Assembly: GCA_036272735.1 (NCBI GenBank)
Contig: DATAYF010000578.1
Span: 1 to 26,181 of the forward strand
Source: DATAYF01 sp036272735
Lineage (GTDB): Bacteria; Chloroflexota; Ktedonobacteria; Ktedonobacterales; Ktedonobacteraceae
DNA: 26,181 bases
Reading direction: 5' to 3'
Shown here: piece by piece, positions 15,818-23,067 of the stretch
Layout: the number at the start of each line of letters is the position of its first letter
Numbering within the stretch: position 1 is the first letter of the stretch
Program-made: the position numbers and the translations under genes
The notes under the pieces: generated by a model
What the model was told of the DNA's origin: nothing
The model's input: the letters and a program-made list of their open reading frames with translations, nothing else
Databases searched by the model: none

Positions 15818-17971
15818 CTATCCATGCTGATCCCGCCAGGCCAGCAGAACATCGAGCGCCTCAATGTGGGAGCCATCGACCCACAGCGGATTGATCTCAA
15901 GCGCGGCAAGCTGAGGGCCAAGCGTACGAGCCAGCACGCTTATACGATAGATAACGTCGCAGAGCGCATGCGAATCAACCGGCAAATGCCCACGGTCTCC
16001 ACGCAACAGCGCACTACCACGCAGTTCGCCGAGCATGGCCGCGATATCACTACGCTGTATCGGCAACACGCGTACCGCTGTATCCTTGAGCGCCTCGGTC
16101 CAGATCCCACCAAGCCCCAGCGTTAGCACGAGCCCCCAGAGCGGGTCGCGCACGATGCCGACCAGCAGTTCCACACCAGCCCCGCGCATTGGACTTACCA
16201 GCACGCCTTCAATCTCGGCTTCAGGACTCGCTGCTTGTACGCGTTCCAGCATGGTGGTGAACTCCTGGCGTACAGCGTCCTCCGTGCTCAGGTTCAGCGC
16301 GACACCCCCAACGTCGCTCTTGTGCGCCAGCGCTGGGGACTGGATTTTGAGCGCCACAGGCAGGCCAAGCGTACTCGCCGCCTGCACGGCCTCCTGAGCA
16401 GATGTAGCAAGGATGCCAGGGACCAGCGGAATACCAGCCTTCTGCAACAACGTACGCGCCCGCGCCTCGGACCAACTGCCCACGAGTGGGAACGCGACCC
16501 GTGGCGCTGCTGGCAATGCCTCTTCTTGATTGTTTGCTGCGGCCACTGCACGGCTCGTCTCAGACCACCAGAGCAACCGGCCCAGCGCGTGTATACCGTG
16601 CTCCATACCAGCGATGAAATGAAGCTTCGTAAGATCGACAATAGAGCGAGCAGTCGCGGTAAGGTCCAGGCACGTGTTGGAGACAAGCACCACCGGCAGC
16701 CGCGCTGCGCGTATCGTTTCAGCCAGGTGGCTATACTGCTCGTGGATCGACGCCAGCGCGACCGCCGTAAGCTCGCGGGACCCTTCGATGCTCGCCAGGT
16801 TCAGCACAAAGTCAATGTTGGGGTCATCAACGACCACTTCGAGCGCGCGTTGTTGCAGCGTGCCGTCAACGACGATGTAGCCGGTCACATCGAGGGGATT
16901 GTGCGCCGACGAGAAGGATGGCAGCATCGCTTGCAGACGTGCGACCGTCTCGGGTGCGAAGTCCGGCAGCGCGATGCCTTCATCCTGCGCCAGGTCGGAA
17001 AGAATGTCACACGCACCGCCGGAAGGAGTGACCACGCCCATACGACGGCCAGGCAGCGGCCCGATATAACCGGCCAGGCCAGCCGTGATCAGCAGGTCTT
17101 CGAGCGAGTGGACGCGCATAATCCCAAGCTGGCGGAAAACGGCCTCGTTCACCGCGTCGTCACCAACGAGCGCACCGGTGTGGGCCAGGGCCGTACGTGC
17201 GCTCATCTCGCTACGACCGATCTTGAGCGCCACAATCGGTTTGTTACGCGCACGTGCTTTATCGGCGATGCGCCGTAGCTCATCCGGTTGGCGAACGCTT
17301 TCCAGAAACAGCGCAATTGCCCGCGTGTTATCGTCCGCAAGCAGGTAATCCACCACATCCGTCACGGAGAGCATGCTCTCGTTGCCCATCGAGACCAGCA
17401 AGCTCAGCCCAATAGCATGGGCCTGGGCAAACGCCAGCACCGCACTCGCCAGCGCGCCGCTCTGCAATACCACCCCAACCGGACCAGCGATCAGCGGCGG
17501 CGAGATCGGCAAGCCATAAGGGGTAATGCCATCGGTCACATTGATAAAACCGTTGCCGTTCGGACCCAGGATCAACAGATCGTGTTCGCGTGCGAACGTG
17601 AGCAGGTCGCGCTCAAGCTGCGCACCCGCCGCTCCCACCTCGCTAAAGCCCGAGGTGAGCACAACGAACTGCCGTGTGCCCAGCGCGGCGGCCTCCTCGA
17701 CGACCGCGAAGACGTGCTGCGTTGGCACCATGACGAAGGCGAGGTCTACCGGCTCGTCCAACTCGCGCAACGATTTCAAGGCACGTTGACCATGCACCAT
17801 CTCGCGATTTGGGTTCACCAGGTGGATCGGGCCGGGGAACTCGAAGCGTTTCAAGTTCTCGAAAGTGCAAAGCGACCAGCGGGAGTTATCGGTTGCCCCG
17901 ATGAGCGCGATACTGCGCGGGCGCAGAAATGTGTGCAGCCGTTCGGGTGCTATACGATATCTTTCAGACAT
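15818..17971 (-). CDS. ADP-forming acyl-CoA synthetase (fused alpha/beta)
   Basis: This 717-residue acid:CoA ligase of the NDP-forming (ACD) family makes acyl-CoA, ADP and phosphate from acid, ATP and CoA. It has an N-terminal CoA-binding domain (about residues 10-135, SIALIGATDNSRWS), succinyl-CoA ligase-like domains (about 145-460) and a C-terminal ATP-grasp domain (about 495-717, LPVALKIQSPALAHKSDVGGV). The phosphorylated histidine is His264 in ALAHTGALVGD. All parts are intact. The acid used is unknown; in this cluster it would activate the pathway substrate. ATG 17971 (MSERY) is preferred, with GAGG about ten bases upstream; ATG 17986 has no site. A 12-bp direct repeat (TACGCTCATACC at 17971-17982 and 17989-18000) spans the start region. 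Confidence 0.9.
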   Translation of the reverse strand: MSERYRIAPERLHTFLRPRSIALIGATDNSRWSLCTFENLKRFEFPGPIHLVNPNREMVHGQRALKSLRELDEPVDLAFVMVPTQHVFAVVEEAAALGTRQFVVLTSGFSEVGAAGAQLERDLLTFAREHDLLILGPNGNGFINVTDGITPYGLPISPPLIAGPVGVVLQSGALASAVLAFAQAHAIGLSLLVSMGNESMLSVTDVVDYLLADDNTRAIALFLESVRQPDELRRIADKARARNKPIVALKIGRSEMSARTALAHTGALVGDDAVNEAVFRQLGIMRVHSLEDLLITAGLAGYIGPLPGRRMGVVTPSGGACDILSDLAQDEGIALPDFAPETVARLQAMLPSFSSAHNPLDVTGYIVVDGTLQQRALEVVVDDPNIDFVLNLASIEGSRELTAVALASIHEQYSHLAETIRAARLPVVLVSNTCLDLTATARSIVDLTKLHFIAGMEHGIHALGRLLWWSETSRAVAAANNQEEALPAAPRVAFPLVGSWSEARARTLLQKAGIPLVPGILATSAQEAVQAASTLGLPVALKIQSPALAHKSDVGGVALNLSTEDAVRQEFTTMLERVQAASPEAEIEGVLVSPMRGAGVELLVGIVRDPLWGLVLTLGLGGIWTEALKDTAVRVLPIQRSDIAAMLGELRGSALLRGDRGHLPVDSHALCDVIYRISVLARTLGPQLAALEINPLWVDGSHIEALDVLLAWRDQHG

Positions 17972-18004
17972 ACGCTCATACCTCATTGTACGCTCATACC
18001 GCCC

Positions 18005-18052
18005 ATAGAGGCGTACTCTTCTACCTTGCGATAAGGCACTGACAGCCTCTAT
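18005..18052 (-). repeat. Intercistronic hairpin before the synthetase gene
   Basis: ATAGAGGC (18005-18012) and GCCTCTAT (18045-18052) form a perfect 8-bp outer stem, with a smaller CCTT/AAGG stem inside (18024-18036). It fills most of the gap between the DUF35 stop (18057) and the synthetase start. It is probably a transcript processing or attenuation structure. Confidence 0.45.
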
Positions 18053-18056
18053 TAGG

Positions 18057-18461
18057 CTACTCGACCAGTTGAAAATAGGGAAGCGTCAGGCCTTCATCAA
18101 CCGGTGCAAAGGTGACACGCACAGCCACACCGACTGCGACGCGCTCGCGCTGAGCATCGACGATGCGCGTCATCATACGCACACCTTCCTCCAGTTCGAC
18201 AATGGCGATCACGAAAGGCACGCCATCAGCGAACGGCCCGTAGGCCTGGTGCACCACCGTATACGCGTAGATCGTGCCGTTGCCGCTTGCCGCAACCCAC
18301 GAAAGCTGGTCAGCGAAACAGTGCGGACAGATCGAGCGTGGATAAAACACGTAACGGGAGCAAGCATCGCAACGCTGGATCAACAGTTCACCACGCGCCA
18401 GACCTTCCCAATAGGGGCGCGAGTCCCCGTCGACCAGAGGTTGTGGAATATGTGCTGGCAT
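18057..18461 (-). CDS. DUF35 Zn-ribbon/OB-fold protein, aldolase or thiolase partner
   Basis: This 134-residue acyl-CoA-associated protein has an N-terminal helix (PYWEGLARGEL), a zinc ribbon with Cys31, Cys34, Cys45 and Cys48 (CDAC and CPHC), and an OB-fold to the C-terminus (DUF35). Proteins of this family bind and stabilise thiolase-like enzymes. In steroid side-chain degradation the DUF35 domain of ChsH2 is needed by the aldolase Ltp2. The neighbouring thiolase-like gene ends only five bases upstream, so a heteromeric complex is expected. I chose ATG 18461, which has GGAAAGGA upstream, rather than the longer open frame to 18566 that overlaps the neighbour. All four zinc ligands are present. 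Confidence 0.92.
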   Translation of the reverse strand: MPAHIPQPLVDGDSRPYWEGLARGELLIQRCDACSRYVFYPRSICPHCFADQLSWVAASGNGTIYAYTVVHQAYGPFADGVPFVIAIVELEEGVRMMTRIVDAQRERVAVGVAVRVTFAPVDEGLTLPYFQLVE

Positions 18462-18466
18462 AGCTG

Positions 18467-19618
18467 TCAATCCTTTCCAAGAATAACCGTGGCCGCCGAT
18501 GAGAGCACACCACCCGTGCCGTGGGCGAGCGCAAGACGCGCACCCTCTACCTGGCGCGGACCACACTCGCCGCGTAGCTGCCGCGTGGCCTCGATGAGCA
18601 GAAAAATACCGTACATGCCTGGGTGACAGTACGATAATCCACCCCCGTTGGTATTCATCGGAAATGGCCCGCCCGGTGCCGTGCGCTGCCCACTGACGAA
18701 CGCGCCACCTTCGCCACGCGCACAGAAGCCGAGGGCTTCCAGCGTCATGATGACGGTGATCGTAAACGAGTCGTAGATCTCCGCAACATCGATATCCGCC
18801 TGTGTGAGACCAGCCATCGCAAACGCTGCCTGGCCGGACGCTACCGCCGCCTGGTGTACAGCAAGGTTGGGCATGTTGGCAATACTATTGTGTGTGTGCG
18901 ACTCGCCATGCCCAAGCACCCATACCGGAGCCTTACGCGTCTGCCTGGCACGCGACGCCGAGGCAACAACCACTGCCCCACCACCATCGGTCACCAGGCA
19001 GCAATCCAGCAGGTGCAGCGGTTCGGCAATCCAACGCGAGTTCAGCACGTCCTCAATCGTGATGGGGTCGCGCATCATGGCCTTCTCGTTAAGCGTCGCC
19101 CACTTGCGCGTGGCAACCGCGACCTCGGCAAGCTGCTCACTCGTCGTGCCATATTCGGCCATGTGGCGCATGGCGGCGAGCGCGTACGCGCCAACGGGGG
19201 TCGGCAGTCCAAAGGGACCCTCGTACTGCTCGGTCAAGCGAAAAAAAGGCATGCTCCGACCACCTGGGAGGCGATCCGAGCGTTGCGTACTGCCATAGGT
19301 GATAAGCGCGACATCGAATAAACCTGCTTCGATGCCAGCGACCGCGTGCCCGATATGAGCCTCGAAGGAGGAGCCACCAATATTCGTCGTGTCGGTGTAC
19401 CGCGGCTGGATGCCCAGGTACTCAGCCAACATCAAGTTCGGCGACCAGGCCCAATTGCCAGCACAAAATAGCGCCTGTACGTCGTTACAGCCGAATCCAG
19501 CGTCATCCAGCGCCGCCCTGGCCGCCTGTGCCTGAAGTTGCAGCACGGTCTTGTTGGGGGTACGGCCAAGATCGGACTCGGCCACACCCACGATTGCTGC
19601 TTGAGAAGACGCACCCAT
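18467..19618 (-). CDS. Thiolase-fold protein lacking catalytic Cys; probable Ltp2-type aldolase
   Basis: This 383-residue protein has the SCP2-thiolase/lipid-transfer-protein fold. The nucleophilic Cys position of true thiolases is occupied by IGGSSFEAH (residues 80-88), so serine replaces it. The C-terminal Cys motif is replaced by AHGTGG (365-370). Instead it keeps EIYDSFT (Tyr282) and NGGGLSYCHPGMYG (Tyr330, His332), features of the Ltp2-like retro-aldolases that cleave beta-hydroxyacyl-CoA and act with DUF35 partners. It therefore probably cleaves a C-C bond without CoA attack. This is inference from missing residues and neighbours. Its start overlaps the dehydrogenase stop by one base (TAATG), and the DUF35 gene follows after five bases, which indicates tight co-expression. 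Confidence 0.85.
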   Translation of the reverse strand: MGASSQAAIVGVAESDLGRTPNKTVLQLQAQAARAALDDAGFGCNDVQALFCAGNWAWSPNLMLAEYLGIQPRYTDTTNIGGSSFEAHIGHAVAGIEAGLFDVALITYGSTQRSDRLPGGRSMPFFRLTEQYEGPFGLPTPVGAYALAAMRHMAEYGTTSEQLAEVAVATRKWATLNEKAMMRDPITIEDVLNSRWIAEPLHLLDCCLVTDGGGAVVVASASRARQTRKAPVWVLGHGESHTHNSIANMPNLAVHQAAVASGQAAFAMAGLTQADIDVAEIYDSFTITVIMTLEALGFCARGEGGAFVSGQRTAPGGPFPMNTNGGGLSYCHPGMYGIFLLIEATRQLRGECGPRQVEGARLALAHGTGGVLSSAATVILGKD

Positions 19619-20784
19619 TAGAGTTCCTCACCAACCTTCACATGACCGCGCAGGAGGTTGCGCGAGATGATGAAACGCTGTATCTCATCTGTGCCTTCGA
19701 AGATGCGCCAGAGGCGCATTTCGCGATACCAGCGCTCAATTGGTAGCTCCTTGGTGTAACCCATGCCACCATGAATCTGCAACACGCGATCCACCACGTG
19801 ATTTGCCATGTTCGAGCCATGCAGTTTGGCGATGGAGGCGGCGTGACGGGTATCCTGGCCCTGTTCGGCCAGCCACGCGGCATGCAGGGCGAGCCATTTT
19901 GTGGCCTCAATCTCGACGTGCGAGTCGGCAAGCATCCACTGAATCGCCTGCCGTTCTGCGATAGGCTTGCCAAACGTCGTACGCGTTTTGGCGTAATCGA
20001 TGCCCATTTGCAGCAAGCGCTCAGCGGCACCGACGGCACGCACGGCGATATTCCAACGCCCTGCCCCGATCCATTGCATGCCCAGGTTAAAGCCCTGGTT
20101 CAGCCCACCAAGGATGTTTTCCTCTGGCACACGCACGTTCTCGAAATACAGCGAGGCCGGTCCCCACTCACCCATTGTGGGAATGTAGTTCGAGCGCCAC
20201 CCCATCTCGCGATCAACCAGGAAGCAGGTCACGCCACCATGCGCCCCCTTCTCCCGGTCGGTGACAGCAAAGACCATCACGAAGTCGGCCTCATTGCCGT
20301 TGGTGATGAAGATTTTTTCGCCGTTGAGTACCCAATACTTGCCATCTTTTACCGCTGGCATAGAAATATTGGCGGCATCCGAGCCAGCGCCCGGCTCCGT
20401 CAATGCGAAGCAGGAGCGACGGTCGCCGTTAATTGTCGGGATCAGGTAGCGCTGCTTCTGCTCCTCGTTACAAAAATAGAGGATATTGTCGGCATAGCCT
20501 CCAAAATTGAATGGCACAAAGGTGCGGGCAAGCTCCATACCAACGATGGCGGTCATTACCGGCCCGAGGTTCGCCCCGCCATACTCTTCGGGCGTATTGA
20601 TGCCCCAGAAGCCCAATTCTTTTGCCTTGAGCTGCAACTGGCGCAACTGGGCCCTTTCGATGCCGGGTCGCCCCTCACGCTCGTTACGCAACACCTCACC
20701 TTCCAACGGGAGAAGCTCTCTCTTCACGAAGGCCCGTACGGTCTCTTTGACCATCTGCTGTTCATCGGTCAGGCGAAAATCCAT
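19618..20784 (-). CDS. Acyl-CoA dehydrogenase
   Basis: This 388-residue FAD enzyme introduces a 2,3-double bond into an acyl-CoA and passes electrons to ETF. The sequence begins MDFRLTDEQQMVKETVRAFV. The flavin-binding motif FALTEPGAGSDA and the C-terminal QIHGGMGYTKELPIERWYR are typical. The catalytic base is Glu363 in FEGTDEIQR. All expected residues are present at normal length. The chain-length or ring specificity cannot be read directly. ATG 20784 follows GAGGAGGAAC, a strong ribosome binding site, and is the first gene of the cluster after the TetR regulator. Palindromes upstream (20805-20821 and 20899-20917) may be operators. Confidence 0.94.
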   Translation of the reverse strand: MDFRLTDEQQMVKETVRAFVKRELLPLEGEVLRNEREGRPGIERAQLRQLQLKAKELGFWGINTPEEYGGANLGPVMTAIVGMELARTFVPFNFGGYADNILYFCNEEQKQRYLIPTINGDRRSCFALTEPGAGSDAANISMPAVKDGKYWVLNGEKIFITNGNEADFVMVFAVTDREKGAHGGVTCFLVDREMGWRSNYIPTMGEWGPASLYFENVRVPEENILGGLNQGFNLGMQWIGAGRWNIAVRAVGAAERLLQMGIDYAKTRTTFGKPIAERQAIQWMLADSHVEIEATKWLALHAAWLAEQGQDTRHAASIAKLHGSNMANHVVDRVLQIHGGMGYTKELPIERWYREMRLWRIFEGTDEIQRFIISRNLLRGHVKVGEEL

Positions 20785-20804
20785 AGCTGTTCCTCCTCAT
20801 AACC

Positions 20805-20821
20805 TATGCAACAACGGCATA
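20805..20821. promoter_or_regulatory. Small inverted repeat in the dehydrogenase leader
   Basis: TATGC and GCATA flank seven bases about 20 bases upstream of the dehydrogenase ATG, just ahead of the ribosome binding site. A tandem 8-bp repeat, TGATAGAC twice, follows at 20831-20846. Either could be a regulator site, though both are short. Confidence 0.25.
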
Positions 20822-20898
20822 AGCTCTATCTGATAGACTGATAGACGGCTCACGAAAAGTCGCAAAGTCAGCTCGCGTAACGAGCGCCATAGGACGAT

Positions 20899-20917
20899 GA
20901 CATGCTGACTGCATGTC
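20899..20917. promoter_or_regulatory. Candidate TetR operator palindrome
   Basis: GACATGCTGACTGCATGTC is a perfect 7-bp inverted repeat with a 5-base centre. It lies in the gap between the TetR stop and the acyl-CoA dehydrogenase start, 115 bp upstream of that start. Its size and symmetry are those of a TetR-family operator. It could also be a short hairpin at the 3' end of the tetR transcript. Confidence 0.45.
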
Positions 20918-20972
20918 CTTTACTTTCGTCGAGATTCTAGAAAGAAATATGCGTATGTATTTTTCTCAGTAT

Positions 20973-21644
20973 TTACGAAGCCTGTCCATCGTCAGACGAA
21001 ATTTTTTCCGCTTGACGATACAACTCGTGAGAGGGGGTGGTATCTGCCACCCCTTCTAGTAACTGCGCGTGAAAATAGGCCAGTTGGGCAGAGATGTACG
21101 CGTCCAAACTAATCTGCGGCGCGAAATGCCAGGTTTTCTGCAAGGCCCACAGGTGCCCAAGACCAAGAACACTGGCCGCGAGCACACGAGGTTCTGGGAT
21201 GTTTGGTGAAAAGATGCCCGCGCGTTGCCCCTCCTCGAAGAGCTGCATAAAATGGGTATCGAAACTTTTGACCAGTGACAGGATGCGCTGGCGGGTTGGG
21301 CGTTGCAGTGTGGAAATATCTTTGTAGACGATGATAAGCTGTTTCGACCCCTTATCCAACGAGGTATAGAGATCACGCACAATGGCATCGAAACGTTCGA
21401 GTGGATGAGCGATATCGCGTGTGCGCTCGAACACGTCCAGCAGGTAGGAAGTACTCCCCTCACAACTGGCGAGCAGAATATCTTCTTTACTGGAAAAGAT
21501 GTAGTAGATGAGACCGGTACTGATACCAGCAGCGCGCGCAATATCGGGTATCGTTGTGCCGTGGTAGCCTTTGCGGCTGAAGAGGTCACGCGCCACAGTC
21601 ACGATTTCCGTGCGGCGTAGATCACGAACGGTTGTCTCACTCAT
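20973..21644 (-). CDS. TetR-family transcriptional regulator
   Basis: This 223-residue regulator has an N-terminal helix-turn-helix (about residues 10-55) with TTIPDIARAAGISTGLIYYIFSSKEDIL, the typical TetR DNA-binding segment. A helical ligand-binding domain of about 165 residues follows. TetR members beside acyl-CoA dehydrogenases usually repress the operon and release DNA on binding an acyl-CoA; here that role is inferred from position. It is encoded on the same strand just upstream of the cluster, 188 bp from the dehydrogenase. ATG 21644 (MSETT) is preferred, with AGGTGG upstream, over GTG 21653. Confidence 0.9.
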   Translation of the reverse strand: MSETTVRDLRRTEIVTVARDLFSRKGYHGTTIPDIARAAGISTGLIYYIFSSKEDILLASCEGSTSYLLDVFERTRDIAHPLERFDAIVRDLYTSLDKGSKQLIIVYKDISTLQRPTRQRILSLVKSFDTHFMQLFEEGQRAGIFSPNIPEPRVLAASVLGLGHLWALQKTWHFAPQISLDAYISAQLAYFHAQLLEGVADTTPSHELYRQAEKISSDDGQAS

Positions 21645-21836
21645 AGGCACCACCTACATTCACCATTGAACGTCAGACATGACTACAAGAAACGCGTACA
21701 GCATATATCCCTGGGGAGAGATTGTTTCCTACAACGTTGCAGGTGTGTACGCTGATGCTTTGTGGCTTGCTAAAGCACCTTGCTACAACATTAACAGGTT
21801 TCAATCGAATAGTCAATAGACTGAGCTTCTGATGTT

Positions 21837-21893
21837 CAGAAAACAGAGACGAACCTCGACGCTATTTGGAAAAAGCCTCGAGGTCTGTTTCTG
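21837..21893. repeat. Imperfect hairpin in the divergent gap
   Basis: ACCTCGA (21853-21859) pairs with TCGAGGT (21878-21884). Further out, CAGAAAACAGA pairs with TCTGTTTCTG, with one bulged A and an asymmetric internal loop. The stem could be a terminator for a transcript entering from either side, or part of a regulatory region. Confidence 0.4.
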
Positions 21894-22038
21894 TGAATGT
21901 ACTGCGAACATAGGTTATTTGGGTGTATTGATCTCACTTACTTGATAGGGAGTGAGTGTTTATTTTTTACACATTAAACAGTAAACATGAGAATACGTCA
22001 CTTTTTTTTCTTTCCTTGATAGGAATTTTGGGCATTTT

Positions 22039-22070
22039 TGATACGAGCATTAGGAAATGCGGTATTATCA
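22039..22070. repeat. Nested inverted repeat upstream of the thioesterase-like gene
   Basis: GCATT and AATGC surround four bases, and the pair is enclosed by TGATA and TATCA. It lies about 105 bases before the gene start. It may be an operator for the envelope gene cluster or a leader hairpin. Confidence 0.3.
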
Positions 22071-22174
22071 ATGTAGGTTTTATAAATTTTTCGCAATGAA
22101 CAACCTGTAATCTTTATATATTCTCATTTATAAACCAATTATTAGGGCAGGGCAATTGAAGGGATATCACGTTT

Positions 22175-23053
22175 ATGCTGAAAACTATGCAACCAATACA
22201 GCCGAATACGCAGGTGCCTCTGCACACTATTCAAGTAGGAAAATCAAAACAATTCAAACGCCCCTTTTTCTTTTTGCATGGTGCCTGGGCTGGTGGAGGA
22301 CCTCCATTATTTTGCGTCGCGCTTTCCCGCGCAATTGGGTCCAGTCAGCCCTTCTATACGTTTGATTCGTATGATTGTAACAGTCCGAATAAGTCATTAA
22401 CGCTAGAAGAACTGGCGGCAGCTCATCTGCAAGCGTTGCGCACTGTTCAACCAGAAGGTCCCTATTTACTGGGAGGCTTTTGCAGCGGGGCATTCATCGC
22501 CTATGAAATGACACGTCAACTTCAGGAGCAGGGGCAAAAAGTAGACCTGGTGGTGCTCATCGCACCGGCTAAAATTACCGACTATCACAGAAGGATACGC
22601 AAGGCGATTGCTCTCGCAGGTACCCTACTTCACATGAGTATGCTCAAACAATTGCATTGTTTTTTGTATACGCGCCACATGCTACGACATGTCTATAGGA
22701 AGGTTCTGCCACCAACCAGGGTTAAAATCAAAGACTTTCCCAAACTGCTGGCCCAGGAACCAAGATTAAACGTTCTGTTTCCTCCGGTAGAAGCGCTCTA
22801 TAAAGATTTTGTAGGTGTCTTTACCTGGATTGGCGCTGGTTATACACCGCGTTTTTCACCAGAACACGGCGTATTTATTTGGGCTGGTGATGATGATGCG
22901 TTCAGACCGAAATGGCAGGTGGCCGAAAAGAATAATCGCGCCGTCTTCCTTCCTGGTCCATACATGGGACTTATAAACGAGAATATCAGTCTGCTTGCTG
23001 AACAATTAAAAACGTTTATCGATGAGGCGCAAACGGATTCAGAGATGCGATAA
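22175..23053 (+). CDS. Thioesterase-like alpha/beta hydrolase with Cys nucleophile
   Basis: This 292-residue protein resembles the type I thioesterase domains attached to NRPS/PKS and acyl-activating enzymes. The oxyanion-loop motif is FLHGAWAGG (residues 33-41), and the nucleophile elbow is LGGFCSGAFIAYEM with Cys103 in place of the usual Ser. Cys in this position (GGYCxG) is common in one branch of these domains. The position normally holding the catalytic His (PGxHxxLL) reads PGPYMGLINEN, with Tyr263 where His is expected. Activity is therefore uncertain. The start ATG is preceded by GAAGGGA at ten bases. It is followed after 14 bases by the flippase gene, so a role in making or transferring an acylated envelope product is plausible but unproven. 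Confidence 0.8.
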   Translation: MLKTMQPIQPNTQVPLHTIQVGKSKQFKRPFFFLHGAWAGGGPPLFCVALSRAIGSSQPFYTFDSYDCNSPNKSLTLEELAAAHLQALRTVQPEGPYLLGGFCSGAFIAYEMTRQLQEQGQKVDLVVLIAPAKITDYHRRIRKAIALAGTLLHMSMLKQLHCFLYTRHMLRHVYRKVLPPTRVKIKDFPKLLAQEPRLNVLFPPVEALYKDFVGVFTWIGAGYTPRFSPEHGVFIWAGDDDAFRPKWQVAEKNNRAVFLPGPYMGLINENISLLAEQLKTFIDEAQTDSEMR

Positions 23054-23067
23054 GAGGAAGTTCTTAA

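Larger units (their letters stand above)
21645..22174. other. Long A+T-rich intergenic region between divergent units
   Basis: These 530 bases separate the divergent TetR and thioesterase-like genes and must contain both promoters. No credible gene is present. The second half (about 21950-22150) is strikingly A+T-rich, with T and A runs, and marks a change in base composition towards the right end of the window. Two hairpins are listed separately. Several weak promoter-like boxes are present, for example TTGATA with TATTAT 19 bases later at about 22039-22068, but none is convincing. Confidence 0.5.

Noticed and set aside
16235..18034. Two long plus-strand open frames (347 and 248 codons)
   Set aside because: Both are shadows of the acyl-CoA synthetase gene on the minus strand, as expected in G+C-rich coding DNA.
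18467..19618. Annotation as an ordinary acetyl-CoA acetyltransferase
   Set aside because: Both thiolase catalytic cysteine positions are replaced, so a plain thiolase call would mislead.
19771..20802. Plus-strand open frame of 343 codons
   Set aside because: It is antisense to the acyl-CoA dehydrogenase, with no family motifs.
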